A DNA stretch of 64,000 nucleotides from CAYOHR01 sp964512145 (GTDB taxonomy: Bacteria > Bacteroidota > Bacteroidia > Flavobacteriales_G > JALEGO01). The translations under genes and the position numbers were made by a program. This document shows positions 1-9,202 of this stretch, in pieces (the first letter of the stretch is position 1; every line of letters starts with the position of its first letter). The stretch is from positions 1 through 64,000 of the forward strand of contig CAZEIM010000007.1 in assembly GCA_964512145.1 (NCBI GenBank), in the 5' to 3' direction. The notes below the pieces were generated by a model. That model searched no databases. It was not told the origin of the DNA and saw only the letters and a program-made list of their open reading frames with translations.

Positions 1-26
1 ACTTTTTTTATCCATTTTTACACTTT

Positions 27-266
27 TTAGTGTAAACCTATTTTAGGACAAGACACAATAACGTACCCCTTTTCGCTTAACGTATATTCTGCAGTTGTTG
101 CACAACATCCTTTTTGAAAGCTTTGCGGAAATGAAGCAATTTCATACCACTTTCCGGCATATTTATTTAAATCAACATTTGCAACGGTTGGTAATGGTTC
201 CGACTTACAACTAATAGATAAAAGCATAATACCGGAAATAATTTGAAAATAAATATTTTTTATCAT
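27..266 (-). pseudogene. Truncated lipocalin (Blc-like) lipoprotein
   Basis: The product is about 79 residues from the ATG at 266 and begins with a lipoprotein signal peptide whose lipobox reads LLSISC. It then shows the lipocalin N-terminal motif with GKWYEIASFPQSF and an EYTL strand. Blc-type lipocalins run to about 170-180 residues, so less than half is present before the stop at 27-29. The stop sits on an 8-bp-stem hairpin (17-36). Past the stop another frame stays open to the window edge and reads KSVKMDKKS, so a frameshift is the simplest explanation, although I cannot align it securely. Blc proteins bind lipids at the outer membrane; this copy is probably broken. It could be intact if there is a sequencing error here, and the missing part lies outside the window. 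Confidence 0.6.
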
Positions 267-322
267 GTTAAGCAAAAGAAACTTTAAATAAGATACATAC
301 CGTAAACTAATACAAGGTAAAT

Positions 323-1381
323 TTACCGTTGGGCATATTGCACATCGTAGTACTTTAAATAATCGCCACTGGTAATATTATTAAGCCAAGCAGTATTTTG
401 TAAATACCAATCAACCGTAATTTCTAAGCCTTGCTCAAAGGATACCGAGGGTTTCCATGGTAATTCGCGTGTGATTTTTTGAGCATCAATTGCATATCTT
501 AAGTCATGCCCAGCCCGGTCTTTAACAAAGCTTATTAACGTTCTAGATTCACCCGGGGTTTTATTTAATTTTTTATCCATAATATCGCACAGCAACATCA
601 CTAAATCAATGTTTTTCCATTCATTAATTCCTCCAATATTATATGTTTCAGCGTTTGTTCCCTGATGGTATATAACATCTATGGCTTTTGCATGATCTAG
701 TACAAAAAGCCAATCGCGAACGTTTTCTCCTTTACCGTAAATAGGCAATGGCTTGTTGTTTTGAATATTATGAATACATAATGGTATTAATTTTTCTGGA
801 AATTGATTGGGGCCGTAATTATTAGAACAATTACTAATTACATAAGGCAAACCATAGGTATTTCCGTAAGCTCTAACAAAATGATCGGAAGATGCTTTAG
901 ATGCAGAATATGGGCTTTGCGGATCGTATGCTGTAGTTTCCGTAAAAAAAGTATTTTCATCGTGTAATGAACCATATACTTCATCGGTTGAAACATGATA
1001 AAACCTTTTATCGGTATAGGAATCTTTCCAGTATTTTTTAGCTGCATTTAATAAATGTACAGTTCCTACGATGTTGGTGTAGATAAATTCCATGGGGTTT
1101 AATATAGATCTATCTACATGTGATTCGGCTGCTAAATGTATTACTCCATCAAAGGCATAACGAGAAAAAAGCGAATCTATAAAAGGCCCATCTACTATAT
1201 CTCCCTTTATAAAATGGTAGTTTGGTAAACCGGTAATGTCTTTTAAATTTTCTAAATTTCCGGCATAGGTTAGTTTATCCAAATTAAATATTTCGTACTG
1301 GGGGTATTTTTGAACAAACAGCCTAATTACATGAGAACCAATAAACCCGGCTCCTCCGGTAATTAATATTTTCTTTTTCAC
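323..1381 (-). CDS. rmlB: dTDP-glucose 4,6-dehydratase
   Basis: The enzyme converts dTDP-glucose to dTDP-4-keto-6-deoxyglucose, the second step towards dTDP-rhamnose and other deoxysugars of surface polysaccharides, in the cytoplasm. The 352-residue protein has the Rossmann NAD motif GGAGFIGSH at residues 9-17, the catalytic TDE triplet at 132-134 and the YxxxK pair at Y158/K162, all as in RmlB. Length fits the family. The start is GTG at 1379-1381, with a good promoter box 12 bases upstream. It is divergent from murB. No rmlA, rmlC or rmlD is seen in the window, so the pathway must be completed elsewhere. Identification is secure at family level; the final sugar is not known. Confidence 0.93.
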   Translation of the reverse strand: MKKKILITGGAGFIGSHVIRLFVQKYPQYEIFNLDKLTYAGNLENLKDITGLPNYHFIKGDIVDGPFIDSLFSRYAFDGVIHLAAESHVDRSILNPMEFIYTNIVGTVHLLNAAKKYWKDSYTDKRFYHVSTDEVYGSLHDENTFFTETTAYDPQSPYSASKASSDHFVRAYGNTYGLPYVISNCSNNYGPNQFPEKLIPLCIHNIQNNKPLPIYGKGENVRDWLFVLDHAKAIDVIYHQGTNAETYNIGGINEWKNIDLVMLLCDIMDKKLNKTPGESRTLISFVKDRAGHDLRYAIDAQKITRELPWKPSVSFEQGLEITVDWYLQNTAWLNNITSGDYLKYYDVQYAQR

Positions 1382-1393
1382 GATGTTTTTTTA

Positions 1394-1401
1394 CAAATAT
1401 A
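1394..1401 (-). promoter_or_regulatory. Bacteroidota -7 promoter box for rmlB
   Basis: TATATTTG on the minus strand matches the Bacteroidota consensus TAnnTTTG exactly and lies 12 bases upstream of the GTG start. No clear -33 TTTG was found. Confidence 0.55.
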
Positions 1402-1429
1402 TTTAACTTAGCGTACTTCTTCATAATTT

Positions 1430-2449
1430 ATGAACTCTAAAATACTCGAAAATATTTCGTTAAAACCATACAATACCTTTGGAATTGATGTGCAGGCAAA
1501 ATATTTTGTTGATATACGTACAGTAGAACAATTACCCGAAGTTTTGGCTTTTGCTCAAGAAAGGGATTTACAAATATTCATTTTAGGAGGGGGCAGCAAT
1601 GTTTTATTTACGCAAAATTTTAACGGTTTAGTTATAAAAAACAGTCTTAAAGGAATTAAAATTTTGAATGAAGATGCTAGCCATTGTTATATACAAGTTG
1701 CTTCGGGTGAAAATTGGCATGATTTTGTGCTTTTTACCATACAAAACAATTATTCGGGAGTAGAAAATTTATCCCTAATACCCGGAAATTGTGGGGCTGC
1801 GCCTATGCAAAATATTGGAGCGTATGGAGTAGAAATTAAACAAGTAATACATACTGTGCAAACCATACACGTAAAAACCGGTGAACCAAAAACATTTACC
1901 AATGCCGAGTGTCATTTTGGATATAGAGACAGTATTTTTAAACAAACCGCTAAAGGCATGTATATAATTACCTCTATTGTGGTAAAACTTAACAAGCATC
2001 ATCATTTTAATATAGAATATGGAGCCATTCGCGATGAACTAAAAAAAATGGGGGTTACAGAATTAAGTTTACAAGCAGTAAGTGATGCCGTATGCTCTAT
2101 TCGCAGCAGCAAACTTCCTAATCCCAAGGTGTTAGGAAATGCAGGCAGTTTTTTTAAAAACCCAGTAATAACGCAACAGCAATATACAGCCTTATTAAAT
2201 ACATTTCCCGATATGCCCGGACACGAATCTGGGGATGGAGTAAAAATACCGGCCGGGTGGTTAATAGAAAAGGCCGGATGGAAAGGAAAAAAAATGGGTT
2301 CGTGTGGGGTGCACGAAAAACAGGCCTTGGTTATAGTGAATTACGGCAACAGTACTGGTTCAGAGATATACGATTTATCTGAGCGTATATTGCAGGATAT
2401 TACCCAAAAATTTAATATAGTACTGGAACGTGAGGTCAATATTTTGTAA
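1430..2449 (+). CDS. murB: UDP-N-acetylenolpyruvoylglucosamine reductase
   Basis: MurB reduces the enolpyruvyl group of UDP-GlcNAc-enolpyruvate with NADPH and FAD to give UDP-MurNAc, the second committed step of peptidoglycan precursor synthesis. The 339-residue protein has the FAD-binding sequences GGGSNVL and PGNCGAAPMQNIGAYG, the catalytic serine in GSFFKNP (about S240), and the C-terminal glutamate region LEREVNIL. The YRDS motif marks a type I MurB like the E. coli enzyme. It lies away from the division/cell wall cluster at 49-64 kb and has an ATG start. An insertion-sequence remnant begins ten bases after its stop codon. Confidence 0.95.
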   Translation: MNSKILENISLKPYNTFGIDVQAKYFVDIRTVEQLPEVLAFAQERDLQIFILGGGSNVLFTQNFNGLVIKNSLKGIKILNEDASHCYIQVASGENWHDFVLFTIQNNYSGVENLSLIPGNCGAAPMQNIGAYGVEIKQVIHTVQTIHVKTGEPKTFTNAECHFGYRDSIFKQTAKGMYIITSIVVKLNKHHHFNIEYGAIRDELKKMGVTELSLQAVSDAVCSIRSSKLPNPKVLGNAGSFFKNPVITQQQYTALLNTFPDMPGHESGDGVKIPAGWLIEKAGWKGKKMGSCGVHEKQALVIVNYGNSTGSEIYDLSERILQDITQKFNIVLEREVNIL

Positions 2450-2459
2450 CGTAATTGTG

Positions 2460-2545
2460 TGTAAGCTTCCCAAAAATTAGGACAGTTTGTTCGTAGACAA
2501 AAAACGAATAACTTAACCTAAAAAATGAAATTAAAACGATTCACC
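2460..2545 (+). mobile_element. Insertion-sequence left-end remnant, copy A
   Basis: The segment starts TGTAAGCTTCCC, continues through TTAGGACAG and ends with ATGAAATTAAAACGATTCACC, a start of a reading frame MKLKRFT that stops after one more codon. Its first 60 bases match the minus-strand segment at 42161-42074 at 57 positions, and the short reading frames match as K(R/Q)FT with mainly synonymous changes. A TG start, an internal GGACA about 20 bases in, and an ORF beginning MKxKRFT resemble the left end of an IS3-family element; this family call is inference. No transposase body is present. The end of the neighbouring DUF1801 gene lies inside it. Confidence 0.6.
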
Positions 2546-2992
2546 TCCTAACGAATTCCTGGATGCTTCATAGGTATGTATCCATTCTTCCATACTCATT
2601 TTTTGACACAATAAGGCAATGAATGTATACGGTATATGAAATGGTTGTTTAAATCGAATACAACTTTTCCCCATATCTAATTTTTGAGCCGAATGTAATG
2701 GATACTCATTCATAAACCATTTTAACAAATTAGAGTTGCTGTATAATCCAAAATGGTATATAGCTATATGATTTTTTTGATTGGCAATACTAATAAACGG
2801 TAAGGGGGTTTGCTCTTTTACATGATATCCTTGAGGATATAATGAGAGGGGAACAACATACGATATCATTCCATATTGTATGGTTTCTACAAAACCCTTA
2901 GGTAAATTTTGCGCAATGGTATCGCGTAGTTTTAAAAAAACCTCCGTACGATCGTTGGGAAGGGTTTGTAAATATTTTTCTACCGTTTGCAA
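2531..2992 (-). CDS. DUF1801 (YdhG-like) family protein
   Basis: The 153-residue cytoplasmic protein has the DUF1801 pattern: an N-terminal helix with VEKYLQTLPNDR, the central ETIQYGMISY segment, and IAIYHFGLYSN. The molecular function of the family is not established. The only start that keeps the family's usual N-terminus is TTG at 2990-2992; no in-frame ATG lies nearby. The last residues (GGESF) and the stop are encoded by the insertion-sequence remnant, so the original C-terminus may have been replaced, though family members normally end close to this point. It converges on murB, with 81 bases between the two stops. Confidence 0.8.
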   Translation of the reverse strand: MQTVEKYLQTLPNDRTEVFLKLRDTIAQNLPKGFVETIQYGMISYVVPLSLYPQGYHVKEQTPLPFISIANQKNHIAIYHFGLYSNSNLLKWFMNEYPLHSAQKLDMGKSCIRFKQPFHIPYTFIALLCQKMSMEEWIHTYEASRNSLGGESF

Positions 2993-3061
2993 AAAAGTAT
3001 ACGCTACAATCTGTTGTGTTTATACATTGATTATGCAAAAGGTTTATATAAGCTATACAAA

Positions 3062-6000
3062 TTACTCTTCAGATCCGTGGCACTGTTTATATTTTTTACC
3101 ACTACCACAGGGGCAAGGATCGTTTCGGCCAATTTTTTCTTCCACTACCACCGGTTGCTGTTTTACTTTTTGACCTTGTTGCTGATTCCTCGCCTGTTCT
3201 TGATCAGAAGCATATTCTGGAACAGCCGATCTGGAAACTTTTACATTCTGATAATTACTTCTTTGTTGTTCGCCTTCCTTTAATGACTGTGGATTAGCAT
3301 TTGGTAAACCCGCTCTACATAAAAAAGAAACAATATCTTGATTCACTTTTTCGAGCATTTTTTTGAATAAATTAAACGATTCTATTTTATACGTAATTAA
3401 AGGGTCTTTTTGCTCATACGATGCCCCTCCTTGAATGTTTTGCTTTAAATCGTCCAACTCACGTAAGTGTTCTTTCCAAACCTCGTCAATTAAAGCTAAT
3501 GTAACAGATTTTTCTAGAGCTACAGGCACATATTTACCTTGTGTTTCATAACATTTTTTCATGTTGGCTAAAACATCTAATGATTTTACGCCATCGGTAA
3601 AAGGAATAACGATATTTTGGTACCCAGAACCTTGTCCTTCAAATACATTTTTTATAACCGGGAACGCTTTTTCGGCAATCTCTTGTTTACGTTGGTTATA
3701 TCGGGTAATAACCAGAGTAAATAATTTTTCGGAAAGATCCTTATTTGAAATTTTTAAAAATTCTTCTTCAGAAAGCGGAACATCTATGCCAAACAAACGC
3801 AATACCTCCAAACTAAAGTTTTCATAATCGCGCGAATCAGAATACTCTTTTACCAAAGCATCAACGGTATCATACATAGCATCGTATATATCAATGGAAA
3901 GCCTATCTTCATATAATGCATGACGTCTTTTTTTATAAATTACTTCACGTTGTGAGTTCATTACATCATCGTATTCGAGTAATCTTTTACGAATTCCAAA
4001 ATTATTTTCTTCTACTTTCTTTTGAGCGCGTTCAATAGATTTAGTAATCATAGAATGTTGTATAACATCTCCTTCTTTATGCCCCATGCGATCCATTAAT
4101 GCCGCAATTCTTTCAGAACCAAACAAACGCATTAAATTATCTTCTAATGAAACAAAAAACTGAGAAGAACCCGGATCTCCTTGTCGGCCTGCCCTTCCTC
4201 TTAACTGCCTATCAACCCTTCTTGACTCATGTCGTTCAGTACCAATAATAGCTAAACCTCCGGCTTCTTTTACCCCTTCTTTTAACTTAATATCCGTTCC
4301 CCTTCCTGCCATATTGGTTGCAATGGTAACAGTTCCGGGATATCCTGCATTGGCAACAATTTCCGCTTCCTTTTGATGTAATTTAGCATTCAGTACATTA
4401 TGCTTAATATTTCGCATTTTAAGCATGCGGCTTAATTTTTCGGATGTTTCAACCGATGTAGTTCCCACCAATACCGGTCTTTTGGCTTCAACTAATTTTT
4501 CAATTTCTTGAATAATGGCGTTATATTTTTCACGGTCGGTTTTATATACCAAATCTTCCATATCTTTTCGTTGTATAGATTTATTGGTAGGTATTTCAAC
4601 CACATCTAATTTATAAATTTCCCATAATTCTGTGGCTTCTGTTATGGCTGTACCGGTCATCCCGGCAAGCTTATGATACATTCTAAAATAATTTTGTAAT
4701 GTAATGGTAGCGTATGTTTGAGTTGCATTTTCAACTTTTACGTTCTCTTTTGCTTCAATAGCCTGATGTAATCCATCAGAGTATCTTCTGCCTTCCATAA
4801 TACGACCGGTTTGTTCATCTACAATTTTAACTTTTCCGTCCATGATTACATATTCAACATCACGTTCAAACAACGTATAGGCTTTAAGCAACTGTTGTAT
4901 GGTATGTATTCGCTCAATTTTTTGACTGTATTCACGCATTAAATCGTCTTTAGCCTGTAGCTTTTCTTGGGAGTTGTTAATTCTTTTTTCTATATCAGCC
5001 ATTCTAGAACCTACATCAGGCACTACAAAAAAGTTTGAATCTTCAGTATTTCCTGAAATTAAATCTAAGCCTTTTTCGGTAAGATCTATACTATTGCTTT
5101 TTTCATCAATCACAAAATACAATTCTGCATCTGCTTTATGCATTTCCTTATTGTTATCTTGCATGTGAAAATTCTCCGTTTTTTGTAATATAGTACGAAT
5201 GCCCGGTTCACTTAAAAATTTTATGAGGGCCTTATTTTTAGGTAATCCACGGTAAGCGCGTAAAAGTGCCAATGAACCTTCTTTTTGCTTTTTTTCATAC
5301 TCTTTTTTATCTGAAAAATCTTCGGGTTTCAGTGTAAGTAATTTTTTAGCATCAATAAGCTGAAGATTTACATATTCTTTTTGAGTACGCACTAATTTTT
5401 CTACTTTAGGTTTAAATTCATTAAACTCATGAGTGTCTCCTTTTGGAGTTGGACCTGAAATGATTAAAGGAGTTCTTGCATCGTCAATTAATACAGAATC
5501 TACCTCATCTACAATGGCATAATTATGTTTGCGCTGAACTAAATCCTGAATACCGGAAGCCATATTATCACGCAAATAATCGAATCCGAATTCGTTATTA
5601 GTTCCATACGTAATATCGGCTAAGTAAGCATTTTTTCTACCTGGTGAGTTAGGCTGATGTTTATCAATGCAATCGATACGCAACCCGTGAAACTCAAATA
5701 TAGGACCCATCCATTCCGAATCTCGCTTAGCTAAATAATCGTTTACAGTAACTACATGAACTCCTTTTCCGGGTAACGCATTTAAATAAATTGGCAATGT
5801 AGCCACCAGGGTTTTACCTTCACCGGTTGCCATTTCGGCTATTTTTCCACTGTGTAAAACAATTCCGCCTATTAATTGCACATCGTAATGTACCATATCC
5901 CAAGTTACCTGAGTACCGGCCGCAGTCCATGTATTTTTCCAAATGGCTTTGTCCTGTACAATTTCTACACAATCTTTTTTAGTGGCTATTTCTTTATCAT

Positions 6001-6406
6001 ATTCATTGGCTGTTACTTCAATTGAACCGTTTTTTAATCTTCGAGCTGTTTCGCGAATGACGGCAAAAGCTTCGGGTAAAATTTCTAGTAAAAAATCTTC
6101 TGTTTTTTTTCGAATAGATTGTTCTAAGTCATCGATTTCGCGATATAAATTTTCTTTTTGATTAATATCTACCAATAAATCATTAGTTTTTACGGTAAGT
6201 TCTTCTATTTTTTTAAGTTCTGATTGAATGTTTTGTTGTATTCTGTTTTTAAATTCAAGGGTTTTATTACGTAACTCATCATGGCTAATATTTGCAAAAG
6301 ACGGGTATACGGCATTTATTTTATCAACCAACGGTTGTATAGATTTAAGATCTTTTGCAGATTTAGTTCCAAAAATTTTTTTAACCAGCGTATCTATTCC
6401 TAACAT
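3062..6406 (-). CDS. secA: Preprotein translocase ATPase SecA
   Basis: SecA is the motor that drives unfolded precursor proteins through the SecYEG channel using ATP. At 1,114 residues it is longer than the roughly 900 of E. coli, as usual in Bacteroidota, with extra sequence in the first ATPase domain. Visible landmarks are Walker A MATGEGKT (about 192-199), DEVDSVLIDDARTPLIISG, the second-domain motifs GTTSVETSE, NMAGRGTD and RQLRGRAGRQGDPG, and a C-terminal zinc-binding tail with CPCGSGKKYKQCH. The tail follows a glutamine-rich linker. It starts with ATG at 6406 and has its own promoter box. It would export the secreted proteins of this window across the inner membrane. Confidence 0.98.
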   Translation of the reverse strand: MLGIDTLVKKIFGTKSAKDLKSIQPLVDKINAVYPSFANISHDELRNKTLEFKNRIQQNIQSELKKIEELTVKTNDLLVDINQKENLYREIDDLEQSIRKKTEDFLLEILPEAFAVIRETARRLKNGSIEVTANEYDKEIATKKDCVEIVQDKAIWKNTWTAAGTQVTWDMVHYDVQLIGGIVLHSGKIAEMATGEGKTLVATLPIYLNALPGKGVHVVTVNDYLAKRDSEWMGPIFEFHGLRIDCIDKHQPNSPGRKNAYLADITYGTNNEFGFDYLRDNMASGIQDLVQRKHNYAIVDEVDSVLIDDARTPLIISGPTPKGDTHEFNEFKPKVEKLVRTQKEYVNLQLIDAKKLLTLKPEDFSDKKEYEKKQKEGSLALLRAYRGLPKNKALIKFLSEPGIRTILQKTENFHMQDNNKEMHKADAELYFVIDEKSNSIDLTEKGLDLISGNTEDSNFFVVPDVGSRMADIEKRINNSQEKLQAKDDLMREYSQKIERIHTIQQLLKAYTLFERDVEYVIMDGKVKIVDEQTGRIMEGRRYSDGLHQAIEAKENVKVENATQTYATITLQNYFRMYHKLAGMTGTAITEATELWEIYKLDVVEIPTNKSIQRKDMEDLVYKTDREKYNAIIQEIEKLVEAKRPVLVGTTSVETSEKLSRMLKMRNIKHNVLNAKLHQKEAEIVANAGYPGTVTIATNMAGRGTDIKLKEGVKEAGGLAIIGTERHESRRVDRQLRGRAGRQGDPGSSQFFVSLEDNLMRLFGSERIAALMDRMGHKEGDVIQHSMITKSIERAQKKVEENNFGIRKRLLEYDDVMNSQREVIYKKRRHALYEDRLSIDIYDAMYDTVDALVKEYSDSRDYENFSLEVLRLFGIDVPLSEEEFLKISNKDLSEKLFTLVITRYNQRKQEIAEKAFPVIKNVFEGQGSGYQNIVIPFTDGVKSLDVLANMKKCYETQGKYVPVALEKSVTLALIDEVWKEHLRELDDLKQNIQGGASYEQKDPLITYKIESFNLFKKMLEKVNQDIVSFLCRAGLPNANPQSLKEGEQQRSNYQNVKVSRSAVPEYASDQEQARNQQQGQKVKQQPVVVEEKIGRNDPCPCGSGKKYKQCHGSEE

Positions 6407-6425
6407 ACATTTACAAATAAGAACG

Positions 6426-6433
6426 CAAATTTA
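6426..6433 (-). promoter_or_regulatory. -7 promoter box for secA
   Basis: TAAATTTG on the minus strand matches TAnnTTTG and sits 19 bases before the secA ATG. No obvious -33 element, so support is moderate. Confidence 0.45.
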
Positions 6434-6621
6434 ATAAAATAAATTGAGGCGATGTATTTTAAATACGCATAAAGATTTTACGATATAAAAAGTTTATTAA
6501 AAAAGATGCTAATGGTTGAACGGGTTGTATTTTTCTTAAACAAAAAATATTAAAATGCTCAAAGCTATATTTAACAATACCGCTCTGTTTAAATTTTTTG
6601 TATGATTATTTATACAGCGAT

Positions 6622-8067
6622 TTACTTTTTTGAAACTGTCCATAACAGGATGTAGGTTAACAGGCCGTTAATGAGCAATAATTCAAAGCCTATTGTATAA
6701 TGGCTAAATATAACGCGCTCAAATTCTTTTAATAGATAACAAGCCAAGGGAGATAATATAAAAATAATGGGAACCAAAGGTTCTGCCAGTTTTTTTTTGG
6801 TAAATATACCAAATGCAAACAAACCCAATAATGGTCCATAAGTATACCCTGCTATTTTTAATAATATACTAATGGCATTGGGAGCTTGAATTTGATGTAT
6901 TAGTAAAATCACCAGCACACTGGTTATAGAAACCAATATATGGGTTAGCTTTCGAATGTTAATGGATTTATGATTATTTTCTCTAACCCCTAAAATATCG
7001 TAGCAAACAGAAGTTGTCATAGCAGTTAATGCCGAATCGGCCGATGAATATGCGGCAGCAATAAGTCCAATTATAAATAAAAATGCAGTTATACCCGGTA
7101 AGTAATGGCTAAATGCCAATGAAGAAAATAATAAATCTGTTTTTTCAGGAATTGGAAATGAAATATATTCTGAAAACATAAACAATGCTGCACCAAAGCA
7201 CAAAAACACATAATTTATAACCACCAGTACAACACTAAACCAACGCATATTTTTTTGCGATTCTTGCAGATTTTTGCAGGTCAGATTTTTCTGCATCATA
7301 TCTTGATCTAAACCAGTCATGACTACTGTAATAAACACTCCGGATAAAAAGTTTTTAATGAAATGTTTAGAGTCGTTTATATCATGAATAAAAAATATTT
7401 TGGAGTACGATTGTTGTTGAATTTTAATGAATAAGTCCCCAATATTTAAATGCATAGCTTGAGCAATAAAATAAATAGTGCAAACTACCGATAGAATCAT
7501 AAAAGTAGTTTGAAGGGTATCTGTAAAAACAATTGTTTTAATACCTCCTTTAAAGGTATATACCCAAACCAAGGCAATGCTAATTAATACGGTTACTGCA
7601 AAAGGCACATCCCATTGTAAGGGTTTAATAAGAACATGGTCTAAAACTAATGCCACTAAATACATTCGCAAAGAAGAACCCAGCATACGCGAAACTAAAA
7701 AAGTTATGGCAGCCGTTTTATAAGACCATTTACCAAAACGCTCTTCAATGTATGTATAAATGGAAACTAAATTATTTTTATAATAAATAGGAAGTAAAAT
7801 TTGAGAAATGATAACGTATCCGAAAAAATACCCAAATACAATTTGCATATACGAAAAACTATCGCTTTTTACAGCACCTGGTATGGATAAAAAAGTTAAG
7901 CCGGATAATGAAGCTCCAATCATCCCATACGCCACTAAATACCAAGGGGAACTTCTGTTTGCGCTAAAAAAAGTGGTGTTGTCGGCTTTTTTAGAGGTAA
8001 ATATTGAGATTAGAAATAGAACAAAAAAGTATCCTATAATAGATAGGAATATGTACAAAGAATTCAT
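6622..8067 (-). CDS. Sodium:solute symporter (SSS family)
   Basis: The 481-residue protein has about 13 hydrophobic segments and the SSS family signature region, with YGMIGASLSGLTFLSIPG near the N-terminus, a conserved SRMLGSSLRMYL segment and AAAYSSADSALTAMTT in the middle. Such transporters import solutes such as sugars, amino acids, pantothenate or sialic acid together with Na+ across the inner membrane. The substrate cannot be read from the sequence, and the neighbours give no clue. It starts with ATG; the gap to the upstream small gene (8089-8370) is 21 bases, which suggests joint transcription. Confidence 0.88.
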   Translation of the reverse strand: MNSLYIFLSIIGYFFVLFLISIFTSKKADNTTFFSANRSSPWYLVAYGMIGASLSGLTFLSIPGAVKSDSFSYMQIVFGYFFGYVIISQILLPIYYKNNLVSIYTYIEERFGKWSYKTAAITFLVSRMLGSSLRMYLVALVLDHVLIKPLQWDVPFAVTVLISIALVWVYTFKGGIKTIVFTDTLQTTFMILSVVCTIYFIAQAMHLNIGDLFIKIQQQSYSKIFFIHDINDSKHFIKNFLSGVFITVVMTGLDQDMMQKNLTCKNLQESQKNMRWFSVVLVVINYVFLCFGAALFMFSEYISFPIPEKTDLLFSSLAFSHYLPGITAFLFIIGLIAAAYSSADSALTAMTTSVCYDILGVRENNHKSINIRKLTHILVSITSVLVILLIHQIQAPNAISILLKIAGYTYGPLLGLFAFGIFTKKKLAEPLVPIIFILSPLACYLLKEFERVIFSHYTIGFELLLINGLLTYILLWTVSKK

Positions 8068-8088
8068 GTTTAATAGCTCATTTGAGTA

Positions 8089-8370
8089 TTATTTCAAATG
8101 ATACTTGTCTTTTAAAAACTCTTCGTATGGAGTTAAGTTAGATAGTGAAGTTATTTCCATATATTTTTTTTGAAAATCGGCATCACTCGTAGCATTATCT
8201 AATAAATCGTTGGCATATGTATCAAAAATTTCTAAAGCTTTTATCTGTTCCCGACTTAAGTTTTCGCCCGATATTTGCCACTCACGTAGGTTATTAATGG
8301 TAATGGTTTTACTTGACGCTAATCCACTTAGTGAGTTTGTTCTTAAAATTTTAGATGTTTTGTTTTGCAT
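8089..8370 (-). CDS. Unknown small protein (93 aa)
   Basis: The product is a charged, probably helical cytoplasmic protein with no signal peptide or membrane segment. I chose the ATG at 8370 (MQNKTSKIL); a GTG at 8391 would add seven residues. It contains a serine-rich start, the stretch ITINNLREWQISGENLS, and an acidic C-terminal half ending PYEEFLKDKYHLK. I do not recognise the family. It lies 21 bases upstream of the symporter gene in the same direction and could share its transcript. Confidence 0.55.
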   Translation of the reverse strand: MQNKTSKILRTNSLSGLASSKTITINNLREWQISGENLSREQIKALEIFDTYANDLLDNATSDADFQKKYMEITSLSNLTPYEEFLKDKYHLK

Positions 8371-8479
8371 AATAATACCACGATTGAACACCGAAAAATA
8401 TATTTTTCTTTTTTACGATATTATGAACATGTAAAATGATATTAATATTAAAAAGTTGAAAACTTCAACAAAATAGCAT

Positions 8480-9064
8480 TCATTGTTGAGGGTATCTCAC
8501 AACTTCTCCAACGCCAAATGTATATAGGTAAGGGTATGCTGGTAATATATTTAATGCGAAATTTTTATGGTTGTTGAACGTATGAATATATTCAATTTGT
8601 CCTCCATACCACACAAAAAGTGATTCCCATTTTTTTGTTTTTGAAAGCCTAATAAATGTTGAGTCATGAATGTATTCGGGTATTTTCATCCAATTTTTTC
8701 TATAATACCAAAATGGCCCAACACTCATACTTAATGCATCTCTTTTAAATTTAAACCCTATAATATCGTCATATAAATTTATCCCCACATGGCTTATGCC
8801 TGCAAATTTTCCTGCACAATCATGAAAAACTAAGCCTTGAAGTAATTTAAATCCAATGTAATTATTTACTTTATATGTTAAAAAAATACTTATCCCAGCA
8901 TAACCAACAAATTTTCCTTTTTTATCTATTTTCCATTTGTAATACGAATGATTAGATTTATTTTTTGGGTGATACCCTATGCCTCCAATAGTAAACCCTA
9001 TGCTTACCTGACTATTTAAGCACAAACTATACAGTAAACAAAGTGTAACAAAAAGTTTATTCAT
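8480..9064 (-). CDS. Unknown exported protein, probably outer-membrane barrel
   Basis: The 194-residue product starts with a Sec signal peptide (cut near CLNSQ, residues 17-19) followed by alternating aromatic and glycine-rich strands such as GFTIGGIGYHP, FVGYAGISIFLTYK and SMSVGPFWYYRKN, the texture of a small beta-barrel. I do not recognise a named family. It stands alone, with 138 bases to the divergent dxr gene and 109 bases to the next minus-strand gene. The function is unknown. Confidence 0.6.
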   Translation of the reverse strand: MNKLFVTLCLLYSLCLNSQVSIGFTIGGIGYHPKNKSNHSYYKWKIDKKGKFVGYAGISIFLTYKVNNYIGFKLLQGLVFHDCAGKFAGISHVGINLYDDIIGFKFKRDALSMSVGPFWYYRKNWMKIPEYIHDSTFIRLSKTKKWESLFVWYGGQIEYIHTFNNHKNFALNILPAYPYLYTFGVGEVVRYPQQ

Positions 9065-9190
9065 TTTAAATACTATACACTAACCCTATTATAGTTAATA
9101 TGCTATACCTAATTATGATCAGCATATAAAAATATAAATTCACTACTAATTTAAATTTATTTACATTATTTATTTAACTAAATTATCATA

Positions 9191-9198
9191 TACTTTTG
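9191..9198 (+). promoter_or_regulatory. -7 promoter box for dxr, very close to the ATG
   Basis: TACTTTTG matches TAnnTTTG and ends only four bases before the dxr ATG. In Bacteroidota, transcription starts a few bases after this box, so the mRNA should begin at or next to the start codon. Confidence 0.6.
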
Positions 9199-9202
9199 TG
9201 TA

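Noticed and set aside
2880..3283. Overlapping plus-strand open frames near 3 kb
   Set aside because: They run against the DUF1801 and secA genes and show no start context or known domain.
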